A program made the translations under genes and the position numbers. From assembly GCA_014607495.2 (NCBI GenBank), contig CP053160.1, forward strand, positions 1,116,001-1,180,000: a stretch of DNA of 64,000 nt, read 5' to 3'. This document shows, one piece after another, positions 9,494-20,353 of this stretch. The notes under the pieces were generated by a model. It saw only the letters and a list, made by a program, of their open reading frames with translations, was not told where the DNA came from and searched no databases. The stretch comes from Carposina sasakii. Taxonomy: Eukaryota; Arthropoda; Insecta; Lepidoptera; Carposinidae. Position 1 is the stretch's first letter. Each line of letters starts with the position of its first letter.

Positions 9494-12400
9494 TCGACGA
9501 TAGTGCGTCGCCCAGTCCACCTAAGTTTGATCGCGAGGAATGGTCAAACTGGCTAAGTACAATACGTAATTTTTTCCAGTCTTATAGGGTGGCCACTATC
9601 TTTAATAAAATTCCTGTTGGTGACGTTCGTCCTTATGTTAAGGTTGGATTTGAAGGCTATCCTGATATCGAGCTTCAGGGTCTATTAGATTCAGGTTCAG
9701 CAATCACCATTTTAGGTGATAACTTTCATAGTGTTTTTGTTGATAGGGGTCTTAACATTAAGACCGCCGATAATATTTTTGTAACTGCGGCTGGTGGTCA
9801 GCGCATGTATTCGTTAGGTTATTTAGATCTAAATTTTATTTTTGAAGGTTCTACTCATTGTCTTAGGGCTTTCATTATTCCACAAGTGGATTCACCACTT
9901 ATTCTAGGTGTAGACTTTTGGTCTACATTCTCTATTTGTCCTAAATACTTACCTAAAATTAATTTTACTACTTTTAATAAATTTCAATTCTCTACCATAT
10001 CGCATTTAGATATGGAAGCTACTCATCTGCAGCCGTATGATTCATTATCTCAAGTCGAGAAAGAGTTAGCAGATAATGTCACTAACCAATTTCTTCAAAT
10101 TTCTGAGTCATGTAAAGGTTTAGGTAGAACTAATATTGTTACCCACTGTATAGATACAGGCGACGCCGAGCCAATCAGACAGCGGTGTTACCGTCTATCG
10201 CCGGAGAAGCAGAGGATAGTCGCAGAACAGGTTGACGAGATGTTACGTTTGAAGGTCATATCACCTGGCGAGAGTCCTTGGTCTTCCCCGGTGCTAGTCG
10301 TTGGAAAAAAGGATGGCAAGCCTCGTTTTTGTCTAGACAGTCGTAAATTAAATTCGTTAACTAAGAAGGATGCTTATAGTTTACCTTACATCTCCGAAAT
10401 TCTTGATAACCTTAGAGACGCTAGATATTTGAGTTCTATTGATCTATCTAAAGCATTTTGGCAGGTTCCGTTACGCGCTGCAGATCGAGAAAAAACTTCT
10501 TTTTATGTTCCTGGTAGAGGGACTTTTCAATTTAATGTTATGCCTTTTGGGCTTACTAACGCACCAGCAACTCAACAGAGGCTGGTGGATACCTTATTTG
10601 GTCCAGAATTCGAGCAAAGGGTTTTTTGTTATTTAGATGACATAATTGTTGTTAGCAGCACTTTTGAGGAACATGTTTCCTTACTTCTGAGGGTTCTTAA
10701 AAAGCTTACCGGGGCTAATTTAACTATTAATTATGAAAAATGTCAATTCTTTCGTGACAATTTGAAGTATCTAGGCTACGTTATAGATGCGAGAGGTCTT
10801 CGTACTGATCCAGAAAAGGTTGAGGCTATATTGCAGTTCGCTACGCCTACATCAAAAAAGGAGGTGAAGCGATTTTTAGGTACAGCTTCGTGGTATCGTC
10901 GTTTCATTCCTCAATTCAGCACTATTGCTGGTCCATTAAATGCCTTAACGTCATCAAGGAAAAATGCACCACCTTTCAAGTGGACCGAGGAAGCTGAAAA
11001 TTCGTTTCAGAAGTTAAAAAGTTGTTTAGGGAGTACTCCCATACTTAGTTGTCCAAAATTTGAATTACCATTTCAGGTTCACACTGATGCCAGTAATTAT
11101 GGTATAGGCGGCATGTTGACTCAAATGGTAGATGGTATTGAATGTCCAATCGCTTTCATGAGCAGATCACTGTCGGGTGCTGAACGCAATTACAGCGTTA
11201 CAGAACGAGAAGCACTTGCAGTACTTGTGGCTTTGGAGCATTGGCGTTGCTATATTGAGAACGGGAAAACATTCACCGTCATCACTGATCATTCAGCGTT
11301 GAAGTGGTTTTTGTCCTTATCAAATCCTACAGGTCGCTTGGCTCGTTGGGGGGTTAGATTGTCAGGATTTGATTTCGTCATTGTTCATCGTAAGGGCAAA
11401 GATAACGTCATTCCGGATGCCTTGTCCCGTGCACCTCAGTTAGCTGCTATTTCTGTAAAACCTATAGTGCCACCCGTTACGACCGACGAGTGGTATCTTA
11501 ATATTTTTAATGGTTGCTTAAATTCTCCTTCTAGTTTTCCCAATTACAATATCCGTGATGGAAAGTTGTATCGTTATATGTGTAGTAATAATGCTTTGAT
11601 CTCTGAATTTGAATGGAAAGAAGTCATTTATCAGGAGGAAAGGGCAAATATTTTAAAGTCTAATCACTCAGAACCGACTTGTGCTCACTTCGGGATTTTC
11701 AAAACATACAAAAGACTTTGTCTAAGATACTACTGGCCTGGTATGTATAAAGATACCGTTACCTTCTGTGCTGGGTGTGACGTCTGTTTAGCATATAAGG
11801 CGCCATCACACAACACGCTGGGTCTCATGGGCAAGGCTAAAGAGTGTATTCGTCCTTTCCAAATGATATCTATCGATTTAGTAGGTCCGTTACCGGTTTC
11901 CCGAAAACAGCATTCTTACCTTTTTGTAGTATGTTGTTGTTTTTCTAAGTATAGTATTTTGTTTCCATTAAGGCGCGCAACAGCTGCAGCTGTAACGAAG
12001 TGTCTTGAAGATGGAGTTTTTCTAGTACACGGAGTGCCGCAGTATGTTGTGTTAGATAATGGTTGTCAGTTTATCAGTAAGGAATTGAATAATATGTTTC
12101 TTAAATATAAAGTTCCTAATATTAATTTTACTCCAAAGTATACCCCACAGGTTAATACCGTTGAACGTTATAACAAAACCATTGTCACAGCTATATCATC
12201 TTATATTAACGATGATCATCGCACATGGGATGTCCATCTTCCTAAAATTCAATTCGCACTTAATAATTCAGTCAATGAATCGACTAAGTATACGCCGTCT
12301 TTTCTAGTCTATGGCAGAGAATTGGTTTCCAGCGGTTCGTTTTATGAGTCTGCATCGGATGTAAATCCAAATGATGTAATTTTCAGGCCTCGCGATGAAT

Positions 12401-12720
12401 ATGTTGAGAATATAGGCGAGTTATCGAAGATCTTTAACGACGTTCAGTTGGCGTTATTCCACAGCCACGAAAAGAATGCGAGGCGTTACAATTTGCGTAG
12501 GAAACAAGCAGTGTACAATGTGGGTGATATAGTTTGGAAACGTACTTATTTCTTAAGCGATAAAGGTGCTCATTTTGCTAAGAAATTAGCTCCTAAATTT
12601 CAAAAGTGTAAGATAATCGCTAAGAAATCTTCACTTGTGTTTACTTTACAAGATATGTCTGGGAAGAGTATTGGGGAATGGCATATCAAAGATTTTAGAT
12701 TGTCTAATAATTCTATATAA
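9466..12720 (+). CDS. pol: Gypsy-1 Pol: protease, RT, RNase H, integrase
   Basis: This frame has no stops from 9466 to TAA at 12718-12720. It is expressed from gag by frameshift, so there is no proper start codon. Counting codon 1 at 9589: the aspartic protease motif LLDSGSA has its Asp at 34; the reverse transcriptase active site YLDD is at 348-351; the RNase H Asp in VHTDAS is at 500; the integrase HHCC zinc finger lies at about 694-740. The catalytic triad is D763, D823, E859, with 35 residues between the last two as in the family. Every catalytic residue I looked for is present. Function: maturation of Gag-Pol, cDNA synthesis and chromosomal integration. Confidence 0.95.
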   Translation, partial: GCCVTVKKLVDDSASPSPPKFDREEWSNWLSTIRNFFQSYRVATIFNKIPVGDVRPYVKVGFEGYPDIELQGLLDSGSAITILGDNFHSVFVDRGLNIKTADNIFVTAAGGQRMYSLGYLDLNFIFEGSTHCLRAFIIPQVDSPLILGVDFWSTFSICPKYLPKINFTTFNKFQFSTISHLDMEATHLQPYDSLSQVEKELADNVTNQFLQISESCKGLGRTNIVTHCIDTGDAEPIRQRCYRLSPEKQRIVAEQVDEMLRLKVISPGESPWSSPVLVVGKKDGKPRFCLDSRKLNSLTKKDAYSLPYISEILDNLRDARYLSSIDLSKAFWQVPLRAADREKTSFYVPGRGTFQFNVMPFGLTNAPATQQRLVDTLFGPEFEQRVFCYLDDIIVVSSTFEEHVSLLLRVLKKLTGANLTINYEKCQFFRDNLKYLGYVIDARGLRTDPEKVEAILQFATPTSKKEVKRFLGTASWYRRFIPQFSTIAGPLNALTSSRKNAPPFKWTEEAENSFQKLKSCLGSTPILSCPKFELPFQVHTDASNYGIGGMLTQMVDGIECPIAFMSRSLSGAERNYSVTEREALAVLVALEHWRCYIENGKTFTVITDHSALKWFLSLSNPTGRLARWGVRLSGFDFVIVHRKGKDNVIPDALSRAPQLAAISVKPIVPPVTTDEWYLNIFNGCLNSPSSFPNYNIRDGKLYRYMCSNNALISEFEWKEVIYQEERANILKSNHSEPTCAHFGIFKTYKRLCLRYYWPGMYKDTVTFCAGCDVCLAYKAPSHNTLGLMGKAKECIRPFQMISIDLVGPLPVSRKQHSYLFVVCCCFSKYSILFPLRRATAAAVTKCLEDGVFLVHGVPQYVVLDNGCQFISKELNNMFLKYKVPNINFTPKYTPQVNTVERYNKTIVTAISSYINDDHRTWDVHLPKIQFALNNSVNESTKYTPSFLVYGRELVSSGSFYESASDVNPNDVIFRPRDEYVENIGELSKIFNDVQLALFHSHEKNARRYNLRRKQAVYNVGDIVWKRTYFLSDKGAHFAKKLAPKFQKCKIIAKKSSLVFTLQDMSGKSIGEWHIKDFRLSNNSI
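9484..9599 (+). promoter_or_regulatory. Minus-one ribosomal frameshift signal between gag and pol
   Basis: The slippery heptamer A-AAA-AAC (9484-9490) is in gag phase and is followed at once by the gag stop. After a 4-nt spacer comes a perfect 5-bp stem with a 6-nt loop (9495-9499 paired with 9506-9510). A second hairpin of 7 bp, 9 with a wobble pair, lies at 9524-9550. The first loop (9500-9505, ATAGTG) is fully complementary to 9594-9599, which would allow a pseudoknot. Pol is in the minus-one phase relative to gag and has no ATG before its protease domain, so frameshifting is the natural route to a Gag-Pol protein. Confidence 0.8.
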
Positions 12721-13297
12721 TTTTTCATTTATAATTTTTTCTTTATTATTACTTTATTGCTTTCATTTCTTAATAGGTTTAGCGTGATTTTGGAATTTTA
12801 TTCGAGAGTAATTAGATTGGCAGCGAGTTCGAGATCAATGGTGGTTGTCGGAGATTTGGTATTTTAGGAAGGTCAACCCAAAGCCTTATCACTCAAGCGG
12901 ATGATGACTTGTTAAATAAGCCATTTTTTTTTCTTCATACCTTAATTCTCTTTTAATTAAGGCCTCATCAAACGCAGCAGGGCGGTTAGTGACCCTGCAC
13001 CTAACTAATATATTTAATCTTCTGGGCATCGCTATATTGTTCTCGAATCTTATCGTTAAGGACAAAATTTCGTTCTAGGATCACTTGTCATGAGTCAGCC
13101 TAATATTCTAGTTCTGATCTCTATTGTGTCAGATTGATTGCAATTTCAGCAACTCCCACATAGTATGAATATGATGTATGATTGATGATGGTATGTATGG
13201 ATCGTATGTATGTTGATGAGTGTTTCCGAGGTTTTTTTTAACTCCTTCGTCCTTGGCGGTTTTGTCGTCGTCTTTTACGCCTAAAAACCTTTCTGTC
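12721..13297 (+). other. Gypsy-1 3' untranslated region
   Basis: The region between the pol stop and the polypurine tract has no env-like open frame, signal peptide or transmembrane segment. This makes Gypsy-1 a two-gene element. Confidence 0.7.
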
Positions 13298-13306
13298 GAG
13301 GGGGGG
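13298..13306 (+). promoter_or_regulatory. Gypsy-1 polypurine tract
   Basis: GAGGGGGGG lies three bases upstream of the 3' LTR and serves as the plus-strand primer in reverse transcription. Confidence 0.85.
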
Positions 13307-13309
13307 CAA

Positions 13310-15021
13310 TGTCGCGTTGTTCAAAATTCCCGCGACATGGTGCCGTCGTTTTATTTCAAAAACGTTTTGGGCGTTGCCAGTCTAGCCGGAATTTCGTCTT
13401 TTTGGCACCAAGATTACCTTTTATGGTAATAAAATCTCTAAAATTTACGCCGGGCGGGGACATCAAAATATTAACCAATGGCAAGGCCATTCTAGGCTGA
13501 GGTCAATAACCGTGCGGCTCGGTACGTACAAGGCTGTTGCCTCGATCGCGCGGTCGCCAGCATTACCAAAGTTTGTCTCAGAGGATTAGGAACTATTTTG
13601 AAGCCTAAGTTAATTCCTCGTTCCTTACCTATTATAAATATTACTTTCTGCTGTTTTGCAACTCAAATAGTCGCCATAGTGCAACTCAATAATTTAATCT
13701 GTGATAAGTGTCGCCACTTCGAACTAGGTAAGTGAGTGAATATATATAGCTATATTTTATTTATTTATTTCGTGTAGCAATTATAGGTGCGTTGTAGCTT
13801 CGTTAAAATGTTTATATATTCTATGCTGTGCTAAATAGTGTTCTAGCACTTATCGTTGGTCTGGATTCTGGATAGCTACTGTATCTCATTAGCTGACCGT
13901 GTTATAGGTACCTAATTATAAATTGTATACTTAATTCTAATTCGCTATCCACGAATGCCATTATTTAATTGTTATTTTAGATTTTAGTTAGAATTCACTT
14001 AGTACTGCGACGGAATCTAGATTATTTGACTACCTCACAATTTTAATATGACCGTTATTTTAGTGGAAGTCTTGATTTAAGTTCATATTTGTGTTTGGCC
14101 CTAAATATGAACGTATTTAATTTAAATCAAAGGTACATAAGAAGGAATTATTATGTAATAATCCGGATTCCAAGGTACCAGCTACGCACCTATAACTACC
14201 CTCTTCTATAATATTATTCGTAATTATTGGTATATATTTATTTTATTCTGTATTTATATAATCTAATGTATTTTATATTATTGTGTATTATTTATTGTGT
14301 TTTTTTTTCCAACGCCTATTCCGAATATTCAGATTGCAAATATTATTTGTAGTTACCTTCTACCTTTTTTCTTATTTTTTTTAAATTGCTAAATCTGAAT
14401 ATTCGGATTATTTTTTTTTACTCAGCTCCCTTTATTTTTTTTCCTTTGTAAATGTCTCTGCCAATCGGATAATATTAATTGTAATTGATTTGTTATTTGG
14501 AGACATTACCCGATTGGCAGATTTGGAAAGAGGCACACCGCCTTACACCGGATCTGTTAAATTCCAGGTTCGGTGGCGATTTAGTCCGGATTTCGATTAC
14601 GTCCGGATTAGGATTACGTCCGGATTTGAACGTCGTTCGGAATTGGATTTCGTTCGGAATTGGGTTTCATTCGGAATTGGATTTGGAGTATTCCAAGGAT
14701 TGCCGAATATTCCACCGAGCTCCCTCACACCTGCCGAGCATTCCGTCGGACTTTACACATCGCTGCCTCGGCTGCTACCGTGGATACGCCTCTCCAAAGC
14801 TACGTGTTATTTTGTAAACAATTTTAATATTTATCGGAGAAACCAGGATTAGTCACCCACGACCTGTTATCGCGTTACTTTAATAAATTAGTCTCGTGTT
14901 CATATATTGTTTTTTTATTTTAATCACTTAGTTTCACCGTATTTTTCTTTTGTTTTTAGATTCATTAACTGGACCTGTCCACTTCTTGCCTGTAATAGGG
15001 GAAGAAGGGGACAGCGTTTCA
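13310..15021 (+). repeat. Gypsy-1 3' LTR
   Basis: This is the 1712-bp partner of the 5' LTR, ending TTTCA at 15021 and followed by the CAAT duplication (15022-15025). Confidence 0.95.
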
Positions 15022-15033
15022 CAATAAAGTATT

Positions 15034-15060
15034 TTATTATTATTATTATTATTATTTTAT
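15034..15060. repeat. (TTA)n microsatellite
   Basis: Short TTA tandem repeat directly downstream of the Gypsy-1 insertion, probably the tail of the older repeat that was split. Confidence 0.8.
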
Positions 15061-15116
15061 TACTATTACGGACAGATGTTAAAAATCTATACCTACTTAC
15101 ATACACGCTGTTCCCG

Positions 15117-15260
15117 AAATGAGGTAGGATCATGTTCAGTGACTGCTAGTTTATCGCCTAAGAGAATGCGTGAGTTCCGTAGTCGACTGTTACGATATGC
15201 ACGAAAGGTTATGCAGCTAATGTGTTCCAGGGAAGCCTGCATCAGCTCGGGATCCCCGCA
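15117..15260 (-). repeat. Dispersed repeat B, copy 3
   Basis: Partial family B copy in reverse orientation, with 'gctagtttatcgcctaagag' and 'gtagtcgact' blocks. Confidence 0.5.
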
Positions 15261-15392
15261 TCAATTCAGGATAATCTTTCTTACAATGTTACTGTAAGAT
15301 ATATGTAAGTACATACGTCGACATCAACCTAAAGTCAAGATCGAAGTATACAGTCAATATTTATGCTATGTAATATAATAATATATAATTTC

Positions 15393-15540
15393 CTGTGCTG
15401 GCATCGACTAAGGAATTTTAGGATCCACAGGCGATGAGCTAGCAACTAGTCCTCTTTCATTTAGATCTGGCCCGCAATGCTAAACATGAATGCGGGATCT
15501 CTCTCGTGATCCTGTAGCTCTGGCTACATTTTGGCCTTGT
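15393..15540 (+). repeat. Dispersed repeat B, copy 4
   Basis: Partial copy in forward orientation: 'tcgactaaggaatttt', 'gcgatgagctagcaact', 'gctaaacatgaatgcggga', 'ctggctac'. Confidence 0.55.
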
Positions 15541-17029
15541 GTGCATGTATTTAGGTCGCATATTTTTTTGGCAACTTACATAATAACCAAATCTTTAACT
15601 GCTTATTCCTTTTTAATCCACATTTGTGCATAGAAAACACACAATACGAAGAAACCGAAATAAACCATACAGATAGACTTAAATAAGGGTACCACCCTAG
15701 CTGGAGTTAGCTAGCTCCATCTGCCGATCACCAGTTTTAACCAGCCAAAACCGGTTCAGCAAGGCTAGTCCCAAATTTCATTTGGCCTCTGTACACAGGT
15801 GCATATTAGGGCTGCAAACTGTATGCATGGACGTATGTGTTTCCATGTGTGTATATGCTCGTGTGTGTGTGAGTTGGTGAAATGCAACTTGTTCTAAGGA
15901 GTAGACTCGTGGCAGGAGTCGACCACTTTTTGTACAGTGGAAAATTATTGTATTTTTATTTTATTTTATTTTTACGGAAAACAAACTACATGCCTTATTA
16001 GGAGACTGTGCACCAATTACGAGTATGTCTTCGCTCACAAATAGCTAAGACTTGTTAAATACTATCAAAACAGAAATAACAATGGCCCAATGAAACGCAA
16101 ACATTTATGTATGTACCTATTTGGCAAATTGATTATTATAATGTTTTACATAGTAAGGCCGAATGCTAGATGTAGGATTTTAAATGCTGTGCTAGTCTAT
16201 AAGAGACATGTGCATCAGACCTAAACTGATCTCTATTTTTTGCAATGTACAGACGGATGTATTGTTGGTATTCCATATAAAACACATAAATTATTTATAA
16301 ATATATGATACCAGACATGTATTTAACGTTTATATAATTATCTAATATTATAATCTTATCGAAAACTCTTAAATTGTCCTCCAGGTCATTCGGAATTGAA
16401 GGTAAGTAATAACATACAATCATTTAGTTATTATTGTGTTATGAACATCCATAATATGAACCTATCTGTGACACTAATGTAATTTAAAATGCTGCTTTAA
16501 AAAATTGTATTACCTAATTAGCATTTATAACAAAAATGTTGCGAACACCTGGCATAGAGTAATGTTACATGAGTAACAGGTCTCCGAAGCGGCCATTTTG
16601 GAAAAGTTTTTTAGTGCTTTCGAAATTTCGGGTGTGCCTAGGCCGATGACCTCGCGGGCCCTTTGTGGGGCTGCTTCCAAGAACCAGGAATTATTGTAAT
16701 CATTTCAACTATCGAAATTTTGCGGCTTTGCCGATCCTAACAGAGAAATGTGGAGCTCTTACAAGTTTTAATTATTCTAAATTTAACTTTGGCAACCCGA
16801 GAATGGGAGAGGTTAGAGAAATTTAATAGGTACAAACTGTGTGTTTATAAGGTTTCCTCGCATGTAAACTTACATGTAAAAGTCTTACCTAATAACACAT
16901 GGTAGGTACCAAAGTTACACATATGATTTTCATAAAGCCACTTTTCACCACGCAAAGGTGATAACAATTTGTGGAAAGAACATTGCTCGCTAGTTTCTGA
17001 AATACTATTTACAATAAATCAAGTTTCCC
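15541..17029. other. Non-coding stretch, nothing assigned
   Basis: AT-rich sequence with no recognisable exon, RNA gene or in-window repeat match. Confidence 0.45.
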
Positions 17030-17120
17030 AAAGTCCTGTGTCGTGGGTACTAAAGGTATAAAAATTCATACATCATTGTAGAAACAACCCTGACTCGGAA
17101 ATAAACATCGATGTCTTATT
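17030..17120 (-). mobile_element. tRNA-headed SINE S1, fragment
   Basis: Body fragment of family S1 without the tRNA head ('ccctgactcggaaataaacatcgatg' region and 'gtcgtgggtacta'). Confidence 0.6.
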
Positions 17121-17199
17121 CTAAGGGTGCTTTTCCACCAGAGATGCGCCATGCTTAACTGCTATTGAATTTGATAGGTGGATATAACTGCATCCATGG

Positions 17200-17763
17200 C
17201 ATAGAGGAATAAGATGTAGACATACTCGTAGAGTGCTAATATCATACTAACAGTTTCGATGCACAATTAGACTTTTCGGTGTCTCACAATTCCAGATTCT
17301 ATTAGTGTAATGTATAGTAATGTACTACAATTGTGAGGCACCGAAAAGTCTAATGGTGCATCAAAACTGTTAGTATGACATTATATTAGCGGTGATATCC
17401 CAGTGGTTAAGACGTGCACCTTCCAAGCGGGAGGCGTAAGTTCGATCCCAGTCACGGGCCTGTACCAATAAATTTGTTTCATGTACAGATTTTAATGTTG
17501 CAAAATTGTCACTTAGCTCGTGCCTCGGAAAGCACGTAAAACCGTTGCCTGATCTCTCTCCTGTCGTGTCGACTTTCCGTCGCATCGGACTATGAGAGTA
17601 ACGGAATAGAGAGTGCATCTGTGTTTGCGCACACACTTGTGCACTATAATATCTCCTGCGTACCTGGCCAATCTCCGTAGAGATTGGTCGCCTTGGCCGA
17701 AATACGGTCGGAGATCATCATTAATGACATTAGCACTCGATGTCTACATCTTATTCCTCTATG
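17200..17763. mobile_element. hAT-like MITE, copy 1, split by a SINE
   Basis: The left end CATAGAGGAATAAGATG and the right end CATCTTATTCCTCTATG are inverse. The long inverted arms continue through 'gtgctaat', 'tcatactaacagttt', 'cttttcggtg' and 'cacaattcca'. Flanking 8-mers TCCATGGC and TCCATAGC match at 7 of 8, consistent with an 8-bp duplication if one base was lost at the left edge. A SINE sits in the right arm at 17384-17723. The intact relative is at 43713-43984. Confidence 0.8.
17384..17723 (+). mobile_element. tRNA-headed SINE S2, full length, nested in MITE
   Basis: A perfect 9-bp duplication, ATGACATTA (17375-17383 and 17724-17732), brackets this insertion. The head has an A-box-like 'tcccagtggttaag' and a B box 'agttcgatccc' (about 17450-17461), as in tRNA-derived SINEs. 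The body includes 'cggaaagcacgtaaaaccgt' and 'acacacttgtgcactataat'. A second copy without head is at 19284-19507. Confidence 0.85.
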
Positions 17764-18066
17764 TCCATAGCCACGTAACATAGTGGAAAACCAGCCTAAG
17801 TAAACTCCACGCTTCGCTTCGCTGATGGAAAATCACCTTAATGTTTCATCACCTGTTGCTACGAGTAGATGGACCGATTAGCCAATCCAGAATTTTGTTC
17901 AATTTACCTGAAACTTTTTGATGGATATTTTTTCGTCACATTTTGTAAATATTATTTCTGTATGCTACGTTGATAGGTGTTGGAAAAATTCCATGAATAA
18001 TACAGTTCAGTATTTACACATATTGTGATTTTGCAAAATAATAAAATATGTTGCGAAATACAACTA

Positions 18067-18547
18067 CAGGATGTAACAAAAAGGGTATTTTAAGCGAAAA
18101 GCTATGTAAATAGCCCACTATAGAGATCCTATCCACAAAATTTGAAACTCCAAATCACAAGTTTACTTTTCAATATTGTATGACAAATCCTGAGATATTT
18201 AAAAATTCTCCATACTATCTAGAAAAATATCCATGTGATTTCTAGTCTCAAACTTTGTGAATAGGTTCTCTACAGAGTGCTTTTTCGCTGCCACCCTTAA
18301 CGAAGGGGACTTACTTTATACACCAAATAAAGTTTATGCCAAAAAAAATGTTGGGAAAAGATGTAAATTTTTTGATTTTTTTTACTTTTCAAGTTCTTGA
18401 TCGGGCAAAATTCATAGTGTCCAGTGTTTATGCTAGTTTTTTCATAGACAGATATTAATTATTAATTTCTCTTGAAAAAGTCTTGCTCCTGTGTAGTGGG
18501 CTATTTACATATCTTTTCGCTTAACATACCCTTTTTGTTACACCCTG
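18067..18547. mobile_element. MITE family D, copy 1, with a C-type core
   Basis: The ends are CAGGATGTAACAAAAAGGGTAT and the inverse ATACCCTTTTTGTTACACCCTG (one mismatch near the tip), with TA on both sides. Subterminal arms share 'gcgaaaagctatgtaaatagcccacta'-type sequence. The interior, about 18282-18490, is an inverted relative of MITE C (1-kb region). This is therefore a composite, or shows core exchange between families with the same ends. Confidence 0.7.
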
Positions 18548-18879
18548 TATAATGTACTGGGTTAAAAACTACTTATGTTCTTCTACGGATCTATCATAAA
18601 ATCATCATCTTCCTGTCATGTTCCCATTCATATGGGGTCGGCGCAAAATATTCTCTTCTTCTATTCATCCCTATAATCCGTGATCTCGTTACTCACTCCT
18701 AGTACACGCATATCCTCTCTCACACAGTCCATCCAACACTTCTTTGGTCTACCTCTTCCTCTATAACCATCCACCGTCGGATCTATCATAAAATACTCTT
18801 ACTCGTATTCATGTAAAATTTCACCAAAATCTCTTTAGGTCTGTTGTCGAGGAATATAACAAACAAACGGATACTGTAC

Positions 18880-19283
18880 TGTTGTATCAGTAGCGTCTCT
18901 TTCCGTGAATATCGTAAGAGTCTACTAAGGAACTGGTGCATTCTCTCAGGCGATAAGCTAGCAACTTGTCACTGATTTATTTACAACTGTCGGCCTCTGA
19001 CGGCCGATTGGTCAAGTAGGTAGTGACCCTGCCTGCGACGCCATAGGTCCTGGGTTCGAATCCCGGTAGGTGCAAACATTGATATGATGAATATCGATGT
19101 TTGTTTCCGAGTCATGGATGTTTCTATACTTATCTATGTATTTATATACCGTTGCTTAGTACCCACGACACAAGACCTTAGGGATATTAATGTGGGTCTA
19201 GGTTAATGTGTTGTGTAGTGTGTGAATAAAAATAAAAATAAAAAAACGTGGCTGTCCTATGTGATCATGCAGATCTGGCTACT
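18880..19283 (+). repeat. Dispersed repeat B, copy 5, interrupted by SINE S1
   Basis: The family B left part ends at about 18988 ('gataagctagcaacttgtcac'). Its remainder ('tgtgatcatgcagatctggctac') resumes at about 19258, after the S1 insertion. Confidence 0.6.
18991..19246 (+). mobile_element. tRNA-headed SINE S1, full length
   Basis: The head contains an A-box-like 'ttggtcaagtaggt' (about 19008-19021) and a perfect B box GGGTTCGAATCCCGG (19052-19066). The body follows, and the A-rich tail is built of AAAAT units (19217-19243). It is inserted inside a repeat B copy. This is the reference copy for the family in this window. Confidence 0.85.
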
Positions 19284-19507
19284 TTTGTCACTCGGTGCCT
19301 CGAAAAGCACGTAAAACCGTTGGTCCTGCGCCTGATCTCGCTCCGGTCGTGTCGGCTTTCCATTCCATCGGACTATGATGGTAACGGAATAGAGAGTGCA
19401 TCTGTGTTTGCGCACACACTTGTGCACTATAATATCTCCTGCGTACCTGGGCAATCTCCATAGAGATTGGTCGCCTTAGCCGAAATACGGTCGGAGTTCA
19501 TCATTAA
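19284..19507 (+). mobile_element. SINE S2, 5'-truncated copy
   Basis: Closely similar to 17510-17723 from 'gcctcg.aaagcacgtaaaacc' to 'cggag.tcatcattaa', but lacking the tRNA-like head. Confidence 0.75.
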
Positions 19508-19580
19508 CCTGATTGTCCATAAGTAAAGCGAAGCGTGGAGTTTACTTAAACTGATTTTCCATACTACGTGGCTGAAACCC

Positions 19581-19645
19581 CCCATGGCAGTAGCTTAGTG
19601 GCGCGCCCTGGGGCAACGTCCAGCAGTGGACAGCAATAGGCTGAA
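19581..19645 (+). mobile_element. SINE-like family A, 3' fragment
   Basis: Short fragment 'cagtagcttagtggcg..ccctgg' followed by 'gtccagcagtggacagcaataggctga', the 3' tail of family A. Confidence 0.65.
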
Positions 19646-20067
19646 GACAAGACAAGACGTGGCTCTAGAAACGTTTTATACTAACCAATCAAATTCATTG
19701 ATATCACTGACTAATGAATGTGTGGTGGATATCACACGTATTTTTGGTGGTAAAGCGTCCTTAGAAAAGAACATTTACGATAACACAGTCCAGCATATCA
19801 CGGCATACATTGTATATGTATGGATATTATACTTTCGCTTTTATCTCAGTATGAATATTATTATACACTGACAGGCAAAGTGCCCGAAAAGGATAATGAG
19901 TATTGATTTTATGCAAGTATTTACAAAGACTTCCTATATAAACGTGCAACAATAACATTATTTGCACAATTAATGCGCTGTTTTGAAGCTGGACCGTAGT
20001 AGATAACCTTAAAACGTCTTCTTAAAGTTTTACAAAGATTAACTATCAAATAAATTAATAATAATAA

Positions 20068-20305
20068 TATTCACACACTTCACAACACATTAACTTGATC
20101 CCATATTAAGATCCTTAATAATAAGAACCTTAGGGTCTTGTAGGGTACTAAGCAACGGTATATATAAATACATAAATAAGTATAAAAACATCCATGACTC
20201 GGAAACAAACATCAATATTCATCGTGTCAATGTTTTCACCTAACGGTATTCGAACCCAGAACCTATGGTGTCGCAGGTAGTCACTACCTATTACACAAAT
20301 CACCC
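20068..20305 (-). mobile_element. tRNA-headed SINE S1, copy 3
   Basis: Reverse-strand copy with a decayed B box ('acggtattcgaaccc' on the plus strand), the body shared with 18991-19246, and an AT-rich tail near 20060. Confidence 0.7.
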
Positions 20306-20353
20306 GTTAAAAATTATCTGATCATAGATCAAGGCCCCGATTCCTGGCGATTC

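Larger units (their letters stand above)
6390..15021 (+). mobile_element. Gypsy-1, complete Ty3/Gypsy LTR retrotransposon
   Basis: The 8632-bp element is bounded by TG...CA and by a CAAT target duplication. The order is LTR (6390-8101), primer site, gag (8549-9493), pol (frame open 9466-12720), 589 bp of 3' non-coding DNA, polypurine tract, LTR (13310-15021). The pol order is protease, reverse transcriptase, RNase H, integrase, which defines Ty3/Gypsy rather than Copia. No env frame follows pol. Both coding frames are free of stops and the LTRs are nearly identical, so the copy looks recent and possibly still competent. Its Gag and Pol resemble those of the element at 59.5-64 kb. Confidence 0.93.

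Noticed and set aside
9589..9591. Independent GTG start for Gypsy-1 pol
   Set aside because: A GTG start is not expected in an animal mRNA. The frame is open back to 9466 and overlaps gag at a canonical slip site.
19008..19070. tRNA gene on the plus strand
   Set aside because: Same SINE family, with an A-rich tail 150 bp downstream.
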